Source: Cynocephalus volans (lineage: Eukaryota > Chordata > Mammalia > Dermoptera > Cynocephalidae). Taken from it: a stretch of 64,000 bases of DNA. Both the position numbers and the translations under genes were made by a program. Below, piece after piece: positions 10,634-21,639 of the stretch. The stretch lies in contig NC_084462.1 in assembly GCF_027409185.1 (NCBI RefSeq), forward strand, positions 86,476,179 through 86,540,178, read 5' to 3'. Position 1 is the first letter of the stretch; every line of letters starts with the position of its first letter. Under the pieces are notes generated by a model, which saw nothing but the letters and a program-made list of their open reading frames with translations, did no database searches and was not told where the DNA came from.

Positions 10634-11001
10634 TGTAGGGAAAGTGAAAGAAAATGGTCAGGGCTCCTCAGATGTTCAGAATCTTGCCAAGCATTTGATG
10701 CACATGCGCCCCGGTGTTACTTGGTTATTGTCTAATATAATTGTGCATGTGCGCCCAAGTGTCCTGGGTTATGGACCTAAGTATAAAGGCCTAATGGCTC
10801 TGACACACAGTGCTTCTCAGGACACTCCAGGAGGCCACTAGGGTGGCTGCTACTAGCTCTGAATGAAGCCTATTAATTTTTTACCCACAGCTCCCAGAAT
10901 CTTTCCCTATTACATAGCTCATGGAACTGCGTGTGAGGGGTTTCTGACCCAGTCTGTACAACGGGCTTGAGGGGTCTGTGAGCCCTAGTCCTAGCTTGAC
11001 A
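10634..11001 (+). mobile_element. Solo LTR, family A, with perfect 5-bp target-site duplication
   Basis: TGTAGGGAAAG...CTAGCTTGACA, 368 bp. Flanked by GCCCC at 10629-10633 and 11002-11006. The homologous composite element at 42973-44287 has the uninterrupted site (GATCTGCCCCCCAGTCAGCG at about 43486-43505), which proves the insertion boundaries. It contains AGTATAAAGG (TATA-like, about 10780) and a degenerate polyadenylation region. No internal retroviral genes: product of LTR-LTR recombination. Confidence 0.93.
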
Positions 11002-11429
11002 GCCCCCCAACCAGTGCAGGCCCACTCAGTGGAGGCTGGTCAGGAGTGTAGAACTGCAAGGGGAGCAGTTCGCTGAAAAGACTCAGGCCTAGACCAGAGT
11101 TTCTACACAACTCACAAGACCTGAAAATGCTTACAAGGTCAACAATTAAAACCTGAGCTGCACAAAAAGCCTTCCCCAGAGAATCAGCAGGAAAGCAACA
11201 AGTTAGCTAAACCACAGGGCTCAAATGCTGGTCCTCACAGGAAGTTCCCTCATTTTAGAAGTAAGCAAAGGACAACAATTAGTTCCAGTGCAGAGTTTCA
11301 GTGGTGGGAACAGTGAATAATCCAACACAGAATTGAAAGTAAACACGAAAAACCAGATCAGAGACAGAGTTCTGATATTAACCAGTAAAGGTCTAACACC
11401 ACCAAAGAACACCGATTAAACCCAGAACA

Positions 11430-12150
11430 GCTGGAAGCCCCCTGGGCTCCAGAACCAGGATGAGAGAAGCCTGAGGGCCTCAGCCATGCCTCCCAACCCC
11501 ATGTCCACATCCAGCCCAGTGACAACTGAGCCACCACCAGAAGCCCCAGGGCTCCCAAGCTGGGGTTGGTACAAGGGCCTCAGCCACACCCCCTTGACCT
11601 CCACATCTGGCCCATCAACAACCAAGCCACTGCAGAAGTGCCCCACCACCCCCAGGATCTTGATCTGGGGTGAGGGGCCAAGGGACTCAGCCACACACCC
11701 CCAATGTCCACATGCAACCCAGTGACTACCAGTCCTCCACAGAAGCCCCCAGGCTCCCAAGCCAGGTTGGAGGGCCAAGGACCTCAGCCATGCCCCCCAA
11801 TGTCTACATCCAGCCCATTGACAACCGAGCCTCCACAGAAGCCAGCCAGGCTTCCAAGCTGGGGTGGGGTGGAGCCAAGGGCCTCAGCCACACACTCCCC
11901 AACGTCTGCATCCAGCTGAGTGATGATTGTGCTACTGCCAGAAGCCACCCAGACTCCTGAGCCTGGGGTTGGAGGGTGCCTCAGCCATTCCCCTGATGTC
12001 CACATCCAGCCCAGCAACAACCAAACCACTGCCAGAAACCCCCCCAGGCTTGCTTATGAGCCCCAGTCTCCTGAGCCAGAGTGGGGTGAGCCTACAGGCC
12101 TCAGCCATGCCCCCCCACCCTTGCAACCAGGCCAGCGGAGCCAGCCATGG
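11430..12150 (+). repeat. VNTR of about seven ~95-110 bp GC-rich units
   Basis: Each unit begins near AGAAGCCCCCAGG, then CTCCCAAGCTGGGG, GGGCCTCAGCCA(T/C)GCCCCC, a TGTCCACATCCAGCCCAG block, and ends ACAACCGAGCCTCCAC. Unit starts lie near 11430, 11540, 11636, 11743, 11839, 11940 and 12035. Units are diverged but in register. The same repeat is in the copies at 42973-44287 (about three units) and 24362-24758 (antisense), so copy number varies between elements. Confidence 0.85.
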
Positions 12151-12240
12151 GCCAGCCCTGTCCCCCCAGCTCCACCTCTGTCCCCTTACCCTTCCACTCC
12201 CGCTGCTCTGCAACACCTTTGAATGTAAAAGAAAAAAAAA

Positions 12241-14070
12241 ATACTCCCATTTCAGCTCCTATGCAGGCAGCTCTATTTGGGGCTGTTGTGGACCTTTGTT
12301 CAGATGATCACAGGGGCATCCTTTGTCACTGATTGTGCAGACCTAACATTAGCCGGCCCTGACTTCTGAGCTGTCTTGCTAATGGGCCCTGACTTCTGAG
12401 CTGTCTTGCTAATGGTCATGACTCTGCCTCACTCTTGTGACTAACGGCCAACATTTGCATTCTGCCTTGGAACACACCCTTTCTTTGTTCAAAACGAACA
12501 CTAGGATGGGAACCAAATCTACGGTCTGGGTTTCAGAAGTAATATTTACTCAGTGGAGTTAAAGAGGTAAGAATAATATCAAAATACTCTTGACAACTAC
12601 AGGTTCCCCGCCAGGCTGCAGTCCTGGAAGTGAGATGAAGAAAGCATTTCAAGGTAGAAGGAATAACCAACGTCTAATCTTGCTGAAGGGTCATGTAAGA
12701 TGAGGACTGAGAAATAGCCATTGAATTTAACGATGGAGGTCATTACTGATCTTAAAAGCAATGTTGGTGTAATAGCAGGGGAAAAAGCCTGAATGAAATG
12801 GGTTCAAGACAAAATGAGAGGAGAAAAATCTGTAGAACTATTTCAATGAGTATTTCTATAAAGGGAAAGAAAGAATGTAATAGAAAGACAGAAAGTGGAA
12901 TTGAGATTTTTTTCCTTACTTTTTTCATGTACACTTTGATGCACACACAAGAATACAGGGAAGAGCAGAGTGAACCTGCGTGTACTCCCTGTGCAGTTCA
13001 ACAGCTATTGATATTTGAGAATCTTGTTTCACCGATAACCACTTTCCTCTTCTGATTGGAATATTTAAAAATCATTATTTCACCTCTGGTAGCTTCAGTA
13101 TGTATTGTTTGTAGGTAAGAGCTTAAATTATAATCACAATACCATGATCACAGTAGCAATATAATTCAATAATACTTTAATGTAATTTAATAACTTATCT
13201 GTTTAACTTTTTCTCACTGAAGAGAGGGTTTTAATTTTTTAAGGAGAAATAACAGCATGTGCACACGCTGATGAGAACAATGCAAGAGACGGAGCATTCA
13301 ATGATGCAGGAAAGAGAGGGGGTGGGCTCTAGCGTCCAGGAGGGGAGGACCCCAGTAGGAGCACTGAGTGCTCATCCACTGAGAGGAGAGGGGCCAGGCA
13401 CACGCGCAAGGCACAGCACCGAGAGACTGGTGGGGAGGGTGTGTGCACGTTCTACCCACATCGCTTTCATTTTCCCCGGTGAGATAAGCAGCAGGGTCCT
13501 GTGAGAGTGAGGATGGGAGAGGTGTTAGAGGCTTGCAGAGAAAAGAGAAACTGAAATGGCAGGGGCTGAGGCCAGTTATCTACAACGCTGTCCTTAAGAT
13601 GAGGAGGAAGAAGGCAAGTCCGTCGGCCTGGCCGTCAATAAAAGACAATCCAAAGGAAGCAACAGGTAAGTGGTGCAAAGTAAATATCATCTCAGGGTTC
13701 AGGAATTTATCTTAGCTTTGGACATGGCCTGAATGCAAAGTCATGGGGCGTTTTCTTTTGAAAGCCTCAGTGTAAATGAATGATCTATTGCAAGGCCTAC
13801 TGATGTAGTTACTGCAGTTCTTTCAAGCGAGACTGAAAGGACAGAAACTGCTATTGCTCCCACTTTCAGCTGCATCCCTGGAGGCTTCCTGCTTTCTAAT
13901 TTGAAAATGTGCAAAATCAACTTGGAATTTTTCTGAACTGTTTCATGGCTAATTGGGAATAAAAAATTAAGTTATTCAAAGTGTACGTGATTTTTCCTTT
14001 CCTTTTTCCTCCTTTACCTTTATCCAAACTCTCCTGTATATTCACTCCTGCTTCCTTTCACAAGTATCAG
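12241..14070. other. Intergenic, mostly unassigned
   Basis: Contains a 30-bp tandem duplication (12356-12415). Around 12930-13060 is a stretch resembling antisense L1ME 3' sequence. The rest, including GC-richer 13260-13510, has no supportable gene. Confidence 0.4.
12356..12415. repeat. Perfect 30-bp tandem duplication
   Basis: Two identical units starting GCCCTGACTTCTGAGCTGTC lie back to back (12356-12385 and 12386-12415). Being identical, it is either recent or an assembly artefact. No function suggested. Confidence 0.9.
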
Positions 14071-14079
14071 TAACTTACA

Positions 14080-14835
14080 ATGATTAACATTTATTCGGCA
14101 TTTACTCTATGCTGCATGTAAAGCTACACGACTACGCCAGTTGTCGGGGTGAGGCAATAGCTACAGTAATTGTCTTGTAAGACTAAGCAATAGCTAACTA
14201 ATTGTAGGGTTAAGCAGATCATAACTAAAGACAAAACATTTCATTAGTTATACTAAATTTCCATTCGTATTGTCCAGGCTAAGAGTTAGAGACCACAGAC
14301 CCTTCAACCCCATTGTACAGACTGGGTCAAAAACCCCTCACAACGCAGGTCCACGCTCTAGGTAATTGGGAAAGATCCCAGGAGCCATTGGCAGACGACA
14401 TGAGCTCAGTCCTCAGCAACAGTAGCAGCAGCAGTGGTGGCTTCTCAGGGCATCCCAGTGACACTGACAGCAACAGCCTCCAATGGCAGTAGTGGCCTCC
14501 CTGTGCCTCACCCCACCCCCGCCATCCTGGGGGGCTGGAGTGCTCCTATGGCTCAGAGCCACTCGTCCTTTATATGTAAGTCCATAACCCAGGACACCTG
14601 GTGCACGTGTGCAATTACATTAGACAACCAAGGAACATCTGGGCACACATGCATATTTACATGAAATGCTCAGCAAGATTCTGAACATCTGAGGGGCCCT
14701 GACCATTTGCCTGTATTTTCCCTACACTGCGTTCTACTCATTAGAGGAAACCGGGACTTTGAGAGGTTGAGTAACTTGCCCAAAGACAATAGCTGGTAAG
14801 TGGCCAGTTCTTGAACCAGGGTCGTCTGACTTCCC
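14080..14835. repeat. MIR SINE split by an LTR
   Basis: The left piece (AACATTTATTCGGCATTTACTC, about 14086) and right piece (TTGAGAGGTTGAGTAACTTG ... AGCTGGTAAGTGGC, 14759-14802) are the two halves of an MIR core in the same orientation. They are separated by the antisense LTR at 14271-14726 and some unassigned sequence. Assignment from the conserved MIR core words. Confidence 0.65.
14271..14726 (-). mobile_element. Solo LTR, family A, antisense
   Basis: Minus-strand reading runs TGTAGGGAAAATACAGG...AGCCTGGACA. The CCCAGTCTGTACAATGGGG and GAAGGGTCTGTGG blocks match the copies at 10634 and 15010. It includes a TATA-like TTATATATAAAGG-type element (14565-14580 region) and an expanded CAG/CTG-rich block (about 14415-14490) that is shorter in the sense copies. 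About 456 bp. I could not see a clean duplication at its ends. Confidence 0.8.
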
Positions 14836-15009
14836 AGACGACTATCTCAGCCTGGATGCTGCATCCACTAGTGCCCCTCCAGAGGCTCCCCCACAACCAG
14901 TAGCAAGATGACATGCTGTAAAGCAAACTAAGAAGAATGGACTGGACCCCTGACCCTTACTGCTCTACTGTCAGCCCTGACACTTTTCAGTCAAATTACA
15001 CTGGCCAAG

Positions 15010-15380
15010 TGTCATTATAAGGAAAATGAAAACAAATGGTCAGGCTCCCTCAGCTGTTCAGAATCTTGCTGAGCATGACCTAGCGCGTCCATTGTTAATA
15101 CTTTAACTGCACATGTGCACTCAGGTATTCCTTGGTTATCTAACTTAAGTATAAAGGACAAATGGCTCTGATCCACAGTGCCCCCAAGAGGCCACTGGGG
15201 CTTCTGCAAGTGTCTGCTGCAGCAGAGGCTGGCGGCTGAGCTCGCTTCTGAATAAAGCACGTCAACCTTGCCAACAGCTCCCAGGATCTTCCCAATTACC
15301 TAGCTTGAGACCAGCATATGAGGGGTCTGTGACTCAGTCTGCATAGAATGTGCTCGAAGGGTCTGTGGTCCAGCCTGACA
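15010..15380 (+). mobile_element. Solo LTR, family A
   Basis: TGTCATTATAAGGAAAATG...GTCCAGCCTGACA, 371 bp. TATA-like AGTATAAAGG at about 15148, polyadenylation signal GAATAAAGC at about 15250, and a CTGCAAGTGTCTGCTGCAGC block at the site of the CAG/CTG expansion in the 14271 copy. It lies about 280 bases from that copy in opposite orientation. Confidence 0.85.
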
Positions 15381-16950
15381 ATCATAAACGTGTTTTATGT
15401 AGGTGCTGCCTCTCCATTCATTTTTAGGCCTGACAGTTATTTGAAACCTGTTCTTATCACCTTTAGTCTAGTTACAACATTCCCTCCCCAAGAGGTTGTT
15501 TGCAATAGAGCCCATTTGATCCTAATCCCACTGATCCAAAACCCAACACACCCCACAGCTGCTGACCACGATAAAACCTAATGGTCATCAGCAGGGTCTG
15601 TAAATAAGTTCCCCTTCACACGAGTTTTCTTTAAACTAGCCAGTCCACAACCCCCAAGGGAAAGCCCAAGGGAGAACACCCCAGCAGTCCCCCAGGTCCC
15701 CTCTCTGCTCTCGCTCCCCACCGCCTCCAGACTTCCCAGTGGCCTCCCATCAGCACCCCTAACCTCTCCAGAATCTGTAAGTCATAAATTTCTTCTGTTT
15801 CATGCATTTTGGTTTCAACTCCTCATTGCGTCACCTGACCACACACCCACACCTACCTTTCCCCTTAGAGCTCTCCTGGAGGGGGGATGTCTTCGTTCAT
15901 GGTCACTCCTAACAGAGACCTCAAGACCAAAGTACAGACACCATAACAGTAGAAATCACAACACCAAGTTCTTAACTCATTGGGGGTAAAAAATACCTAT
16001 TAATGATAGAATTTACAACATAAGGTTGGTTTGAGGGTTGAATGATATAGTACACTTAAAGTACTTAGCCCAGAGCCTGGTCCCTACCAAGTACTAAATA
16101 AGCGTTACCTAATGCTGTTGTTGGTGTTGTTACCAATCACCAGCTCTGAGCAAGAGACTTCCTGTCTCTGAGTAGCATATGCCACACCTGTGAAATGGGC
16201 TCTAATACTCCTGATTCACCTTGACAGAGCTTTGGGAATTGCTGTCAGTGTAAGGTGTACCTGGGGTGACCATGTATCCTGATTTTGCGCTGTTAAAACG
16301 ATAATTATAACAGCCGTATTCCCCTTTCTCTGACCGTCCTATGAAACTCATTTCTCCTTTTCTTGCAGTGAGTGCATTTGGTCTGGTGGCCCATTACAAC
16401 TCACCTACCTATTATTTCTTTGGGGACTAGAGTACAGAGATCTTTTATTTTTGGTCAGTGATAACTTCGCACAGAAAAAGACTAATTGTGGAAACAAACC
16501 ACACACAAATTAAATAAAACATTTTAAATTAAGGACTATTTTAGAGAGAAAGGTATACAACATTCAGTTCACCAGAGACTAAAACCTAGCAGACAAGTGA
16601 TAGTGTGCAGTTCTGCACAGCAGTGAGACAGGCAAGGAGTGGGGAGAAGCTCTGGGGCGTTGGTCTGAAGTCAGCTGCTCTTCTTCCACCCCGAGGCTCA
16701 CCTGGGCTTGGGCCCCAGAGCAGATTGGTACTTGTCTGCATCTCCCTTTGAAATGTTCACCTGGCAACAAGTGTCTTCACAGGACCAGGAAACCACTTCT
16801 TGCTGTGTCTTCAAAGCTCATCTTGAAATTGACTGATACCAAAGAAAAAATGACCCAGGCCTTAATAGTTTACTTTGGGAGAGTAGGATGTCTGTCACCT
16901 CTTTAGTCACCCTGCACCCAAGGCTTTTGGGGTTTTAAAAATGCTCTGAA
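15381..16950. other. Intergenic, old repeat traces only
   Basis: A possible MIR trace spans 16020-16240 (around AGTACTAAATAAGCG and CAAGAGACTTCCTGTCTCTG). I see no gene. ORFs here are short and unsupported. Confidence 0.4.
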
Positions 16951-17117
16951 GGCCGGCCCGTGGCTCACTCGGGAGAGTGCGGTGCTGATAACACCAAGGC
17001 CACGGGTTCGGGTCCTATATAGGGATGGCCGGTTCGCTCACTGGGAGAGCGTGGTGCTGACAACACCAAGTCAAGGGTTAAGATCCCCTTACCGGTCATC
17101 TTAAAAAAAAAAAAAAA
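16951..17117 (+). mobile_element. CYN-like dimeric SINE with target-site duplication
   Basis: GGCCGGCCCGTGGCTCACTC first monomer with CTGATAACACC anticodon arm and GGTTCGGGTCC B box, linker TATATAGGGATGGCCGG, second monomer ending GGTTAAGATCCCCTTACCGG and an A-run. Flanking repeat AAAATGCTCTGA at about 16938-16949 and 17114-17125. Confidence 0.93.
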
Positions 17118-17125
17118 TGCTCTGA

Positions 17126-18799
17126 TATTTGTATTTTGAGTAAGTCCACTTCATTTCAACAGATCTGGAAGTTCCATTTCCCTTTAAATCAAAAGCATAA
17201 CATTATTTGATTTCTCTAGGGAAAATGAACAGAGAGAACTATAGTGTTCATCAGTTCCCAACCACTTCGGTCTTCGATCCTGAATGCCTAAATTCTCTGG
17301 GCCTCAGTTTTCTCATAGATGGTTGTAAAGTTCAAATGAACTCATATATGAAAGTTGCCAGCTGTCATTAGTATTTCAAAATGGGAAGAAATTGGGATTT
17401 ATTTTAAGACACTTCAGAAAACACTTGTTGACTGTTTCTAGATTTGTGCTGTAACAAATACATCCAAACTCCCCAAGAAAATTCTTCTTCCTCACTCGAG
17501 TATTAAGTGTGATCTAATATGTACTGGGTAACATCATTATTAGTAGTTCAGAAAAACTAATTGTCCTTATTCCTTATGTATTATTTCTTGGATATTTCAC
17601 TTAGATTTCTAAATATTGAGGGCAAAATGCTTAAAGTTGTTATTCTTCTAACCAGTACAGCTGTAATGGTACTTAGTTGAAATCCCAGTTTCATGTTCTG
17701 CTATCTTCATCTTTATTTGCCCACTTTTCTGTCCCACTGGTCAAATTTAGGACAATTTGAGCATCAGATAAATGATAGTAAAGAATTAGAACCCATTCAT
17801 AAAGTAAAAAACCATGAGCCCATGCTGATATGAACAACCATGGACAGGTTTAAAAAACGAAGAAAACACATTTTTCTTTCTCAAGGAGACCTGACTTCTT
17901 TTAGTGGCAGATGGTACTAAAATGCTAAACTGCATTTTACTTTATTTTTACATCTGTGTTCATCCTGACTTTTAAAATTTGTTTTGTTAGCAAGATAAGG
18001 TTTAATGGAATGAAATTTATCTTTTTATCCTTTTATTCTCTGCTATCATTTTTATCACAAAAATTACTTGAAAGTATCATTCTTATAATCAGTTACTCAA
18101 GGATTTTTAAATTTGTTAGCAAATAATTGAATATGTATTTTGAAGCTTTAGTTTAAAGCATAAATATAGTATTCAGGACATCTTCAGCTGGGTATATCTT
18201 AACCTCCCCTCCCCTTCCTTCCCAAATTCTATTGAAAAGACAGATTGTAAGTCAGTAATCAGTGGTAGTATATTAAGCAGACTGGGAGGGATGCCATCAG
18301 CAGTCTGGAATTTCTAGATTTAATGTCAACAGGAACAAATTGCCAGTAGAACCCAGCAGAGCTGAGGGATCTCTAGCCCACTTAAAGTAATAAAGAGCAT
18401 CTCTAAAAAAAAAAAAAAAAAAAAATGAATTTTTCTCCTACACAGCTATGGAATAATGTGCCAAGATCGGAAGGAGCAGTCCCTGGCAGTTGGCTGGGCA
18501 TTAAATAGTGAAGCAAGTCTCCCACACACAAGCATCCAGCTCTATCTTGTGTCCCAGTAAGTTAAGGCACAATTACGGCTTCCTAAAATGAGAGTTCTGG
18601 CAAGGGAGCCCCCCAGACAGAGCCCTGAAGCAAGACAGAGCTAGTGGCAACTACACCCCAAGGATGGCCAAGAAGCCCCCACTCCCAGACAAGCCACCTG
18701 GACCACTGCCTGGTTGCTCTTCTCCCCACCACCTACAACCACCTAAGATAGAGTTTCTTTGGTCACACCTGGCCAGAGGAGGCACATCCAATTAATCTG
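17126..18799. other. Intergenic, nothing recognised
   Basis: AT-rich, with a simple A-run at 18403-18425. No gene or nameable repeat that I can support. Confidence 0.4.
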
Positions 18800-18905
18800 G
18801 ATGAGTGGCTCTCAGCTCCAGTCCCACAATCACCTGGGGGATCTTTGCACCAGTGCCCAGGACCACTCCACCTCCCCTGAAATTCTGATATAGTTGGTCT
18901 TCTCA
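18800..18905 (+). mobile_element. MER5-type hAT MITE remnant
   Basis: GAGTGGCTCTCAGCTCCAG...AATCACCTGGGGGATCTTTG...CCTGAAATTCTGATATAG is the MER5 (Charlie-derived) consensus order. Diverged. Confidence 0.7.
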
Positions 18906-19374
18906 CCCACTAAAGAAGTCTACAGTATTCTCACTGAGGTCCAAGACTTTGTGGAGCAGTCGCATGCTCCGTGACCCTAACATGGGTGCATCCAGCCACA
19001 CTGTGCTCCCCATCTGTCGGTCCCATGGACCTCAGCACAAGGATGGGGAGCCATCTGTCTCCCACTACATCTTAAGACAGCCCTACACATCAGAGGTGTG
19101 TGACCTCTGCTGGAGCACACCAGGCCCTGCCCAGCCCCCGTGTTTTTCCAAGGAGAGGATGAGAGGGCAACCTCAGAGATGAGTTGGGATGGGACGGTTG
19201 GCTGGAGGAGGGACGAGAAGCCAGGAAAGGACCACCTGGTACCACCATCACCTCCACCTTCTATGGCCTCCCAGCTGCCCTCCTGGCCTCTTTTCTGGAT
19301 TCCCCTTTGCTCTGTGGATATCTAACCTAATGCTGTCCCAGCTTGAGCCTTCTACAGTGAATTCTGACTCTATT

Positions 19375-19490
19375 TGACCACTATGTGACCTTTCACAAGT
19401 TACCTAATGTCATTCTCCAAATACTTCATCTGTGATAAAGTGCACAAAGCACCTGGAACACTTCCTGGCATGCAGAGCCTTTAGAATGTG
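19375..19490 (+). repeat. MIR SINE fragment
   Basis: TATGTGACCTTTCACAAGTT...TTCATCTGTGATAAAGTG...CACCTGGAACACTTCCTGGC follows the MIR core and 3' end. Confidence 0.6.
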
Positions 19491-19825
19491 AGCTGCTGCT
19501 CTCCTATCCCACCCCTGATCCAGGGCTAGCCTCAGGCAGGTCTCTTAATGTCTGGAGGAAAGTGGGGGAGGCTCTGTTTTGCTTAAGAGCCAGTCTCCAT
19601 CCTATGCCTCAGAGAAGAGCACCCCCTAACTATCCTGAGTTGAGGCCCATTGAGGCCATTGCTCTTGACTTGGTTGTAATGATAATGACCTTGATTTCCT
19701 GACATCCTGGTATGGACTTACCTCTAAGTGTTTTCTGCATTCAATTTATGACAAATGTCAAGTGGGGAGGAAATTTTTTGCTGACCTAATGCTTGTCCAA
19801 AAAACGTGTTTTTAAAAATAAGATA

Positions 19826-20445
19826 TAGAGGCATGGAGCCAGGGGAAGCTGAACCAAGCTGCAACTTGGCAAGCTGCCACCGCCACCCCAGGGCCCCGCT
19901 GGGGTCCTGAACCCAGCCGCAACCAGGTAAAGAGCACACCAAAATCACCATTTTCAGATGGGTAGCCCGCCATAGCCACTGCAGTTGCCATGGCTGCCGC
20001 AAAAGTGGCTAGTCTGTATAGCAGCAGTCACAGCCACCATGCAGATGGCACACCAGACTCTCAACTGCATTGACACAAGGAGAGGCACCAGTGGAGGCAA
20101 AAAAAAAAAAAAAAAGAAAGAAAAAGAAAAAAAGGGTCCTCTCTCTCCACAAAGCACACTCCAGAGTAAGAGAAGCAGCATCTGATTTACAGTAATAGGG
20201 AGGACTTGATCACACCTGTCTCAGTACTGGACAGATCATCTAGGCAACAAATCAACAGAGGAAGTTAATCTATCAGATGGAGAGAACAAATCTATGGTTA
20301 TGGGGGGGGGAGGCAAAAGGGAGTGAGGAAAGGGAGAGGGGGAAGGAGAGAGATTGGATAAGGGGCATAAAGAATAAGTATGATTTCTAACAATGAATAT
20401 GCTAATAAAAAGATGCAGACCTGATGAATTATAAAATCATCCTGC
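19826..20445 (+). mobile_element. L1-lineage 3' end with CCA/CCG-rich block
   Basis: Starts with a GCCACCGCCACC-type trinucleotide-rich block and CCATAGCCACTGCAGTTGCC (to about 20095), then an A/GAAAA run, then CTCTCTCCACAAAGCACACT, GGACAGATCATCTAGGCAAC and a G-rich purine tract (20308-20355). It ends near ATAAGGGGCATAAAGAATAA. The order is repeated in reverse at 36415-37030, which fixes it as one mobile family. I read it as a lineage-specific L1 3' UTR region. There is no intact ORF. Confidence 0.65.
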
Positions 20446-20969
20446 CTCTAGAACTAATAAAACATGGCTCTAGCAGCCCAAAGAGAGGCATGAGATTGTG
20501 AAGGGGCCATCAGTTTGCATTTATTATCTGCTAAAAAGTTGTTTTGGAGGCTTGGTTTTATGTGTTTTTGTTTTTAAGAATCACAGGCTACTTGTGTTCA
20601 GACCACCTGATAAGGAGGGAATCTTCCACATTTGATTTCCTTCAGGAGAAGCTAGAAAATGCAAAAAGAAAGAATAAATAAATCTGTGCCCTGCACCCTC
20701 ACGTTTTATCCTGTGCTGAAGCCATGGAGGCCACTGCTCTCATGACCCTAGGATTGTAGTGACACTGATCTTGACTTCCCTGTACAGCCTGATACCCTAG
20801 TCCAGTTCTACTTCCAAAATGGGGTCTTCACCTTTCACAATGCCTCCCTTCTCTGGAAGTGGGACCGAAACTCTTCATTAAGATTTTATCCCACTGATTA
20901 AGTATCCTGTGAGTTGCATTTAAAGGAAATATAGAGGTAAGTTTTAATATTTCCTCAAGTGGTCATTAG

Positions 20970-21470
20970 ACCAGTGGTTCTTAATCCTGATACATTAGAA
21001 TCACCTAAAGTACTTTTAAAATTAGGGATGCCTCTGCTGGCCCTACAGATTGAATTTGTTTTTTTTGTTTTGGGATTTTTTTGTTTTATGGTTTTTTATT
21101 GGAACATACTGATTATACATATTTGTGGGGTACAGAGTTGAATACCAACATGTATACAATGTGTGATAACAAACCAAGGTAATTAGCATAGTCATCACTA
21201 AAAATGTAATCGTTTCTTTGTGATGAAGACATTTGATCTCCTCTAGACATTTGATAACATGCAGTAAATTCTTAATTACAGATGCCTAGCTCAACTGTAC
21301 ACCAATAGAACTTATTTTTCCAATCTAGCTGTTCTGTGTTCACTAACCAACCTCTCACTGTCTGCCTTCCCCCACCCCTCCCATAGATTCAGTTTGATGG
21401 GCTTGGGTGGGCATGGCAGGAGGGGGTTCTGAAAGTTCCCCAGGTGATTGTAATGTACATCCAGGGCTGC
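20970..21470. mobile_element. MER5 remnant interrupted by an L1 3' end
   Basis: Left half ACCAGTGGTTCTTAATCCTG...GAATCACCTAAAGTAC (to 21046). Right half GATTCAGTTTGATGGGCTTG...CCCCAGGTGATTGTAATG (from 21385). Together they give a MER5-type element whose middle was opened by the antisense L1 at 21059-21384. Confidence 0.75.
21059..21384 (-). mobile_element. 5'-truncated L1 3' end, antisense, with duplication
   Basis: A T-rich start (reverse poly-A), ATACATATTTGTGGGGTACA, and the typical antisense L1 3' UTR down to CCCCCACCCCTCCCAT. Flanking AGATTGAATTTG (21047-21058) and AGATTCAGTTTG (21385-21396) are a diverged 12-bp duplication inside MER5. Confidence 0.8.
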
Positions 21471-21639
21471 AAATGAATGCCTCAAACGAGTATCTCATTG
21501 TTAACTGTTTATAATACTGCTCCCTTTGAGCTCAAGTAAGTTAATTGACCCAGTTAAGCCTTCAACTAAATTTAAAGATACTTAAAACAAGCACAGCCAC
21601 TTGAATTAGAGGAGTGTCAACCTTTTTTTTCCTTTTTTC

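Larger units (their letters stand above)
10101..12240 (+). mobile_element. Composite retroposon, copy 1: L1 5'UTR-like head, VNTR, A-rich tail
   Basis: Head GGAGGAATCAAGATAGCAGA...GGTCCCCAGCATCACTC resembles the start of a mammalian L1 5' UTR. The body (10150-11430) is nearly colinear with 42973-43920. A VNTR of about seven ~100-bp units follows (11430-12130). The 3' end is CTTTGAATGTAAAAG plus an A-run. No ORF1/ORF2 follows, although real L1s continue into ORF1 at this point. A solo LTR interrupts it at 10634-11001. Without the LTR and its 5-bp duplication it would be about 1.77 kb. I infer a non-autonomous, L1-mobilised composite element analogous in logic to SVA/LAVA, but of different parts. 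Confidence 0.75.

Noticed and set aside
11430-12150. CRISPR-like regular repeats
   Set aside because: Units of ~100 bp are contiguous without unique spacers, diverged, and lie inside a mammalian retroposon: a VNTR.
11416-12307. Pro/Ser-rich ORFs of 80-126 codons on both strands across the VNTR
   Set aside because: They are translations of the VNTR itself, open on several frames at once, and copy number and frame are not conserved between the three elements.
15178-15200. Second CTCF-like site in the LTR at 15010 (GTGCCCCCAAGAGGCCACTG)
   Set aside because: Three or more mismatches to the core on the minus strand; too weak.
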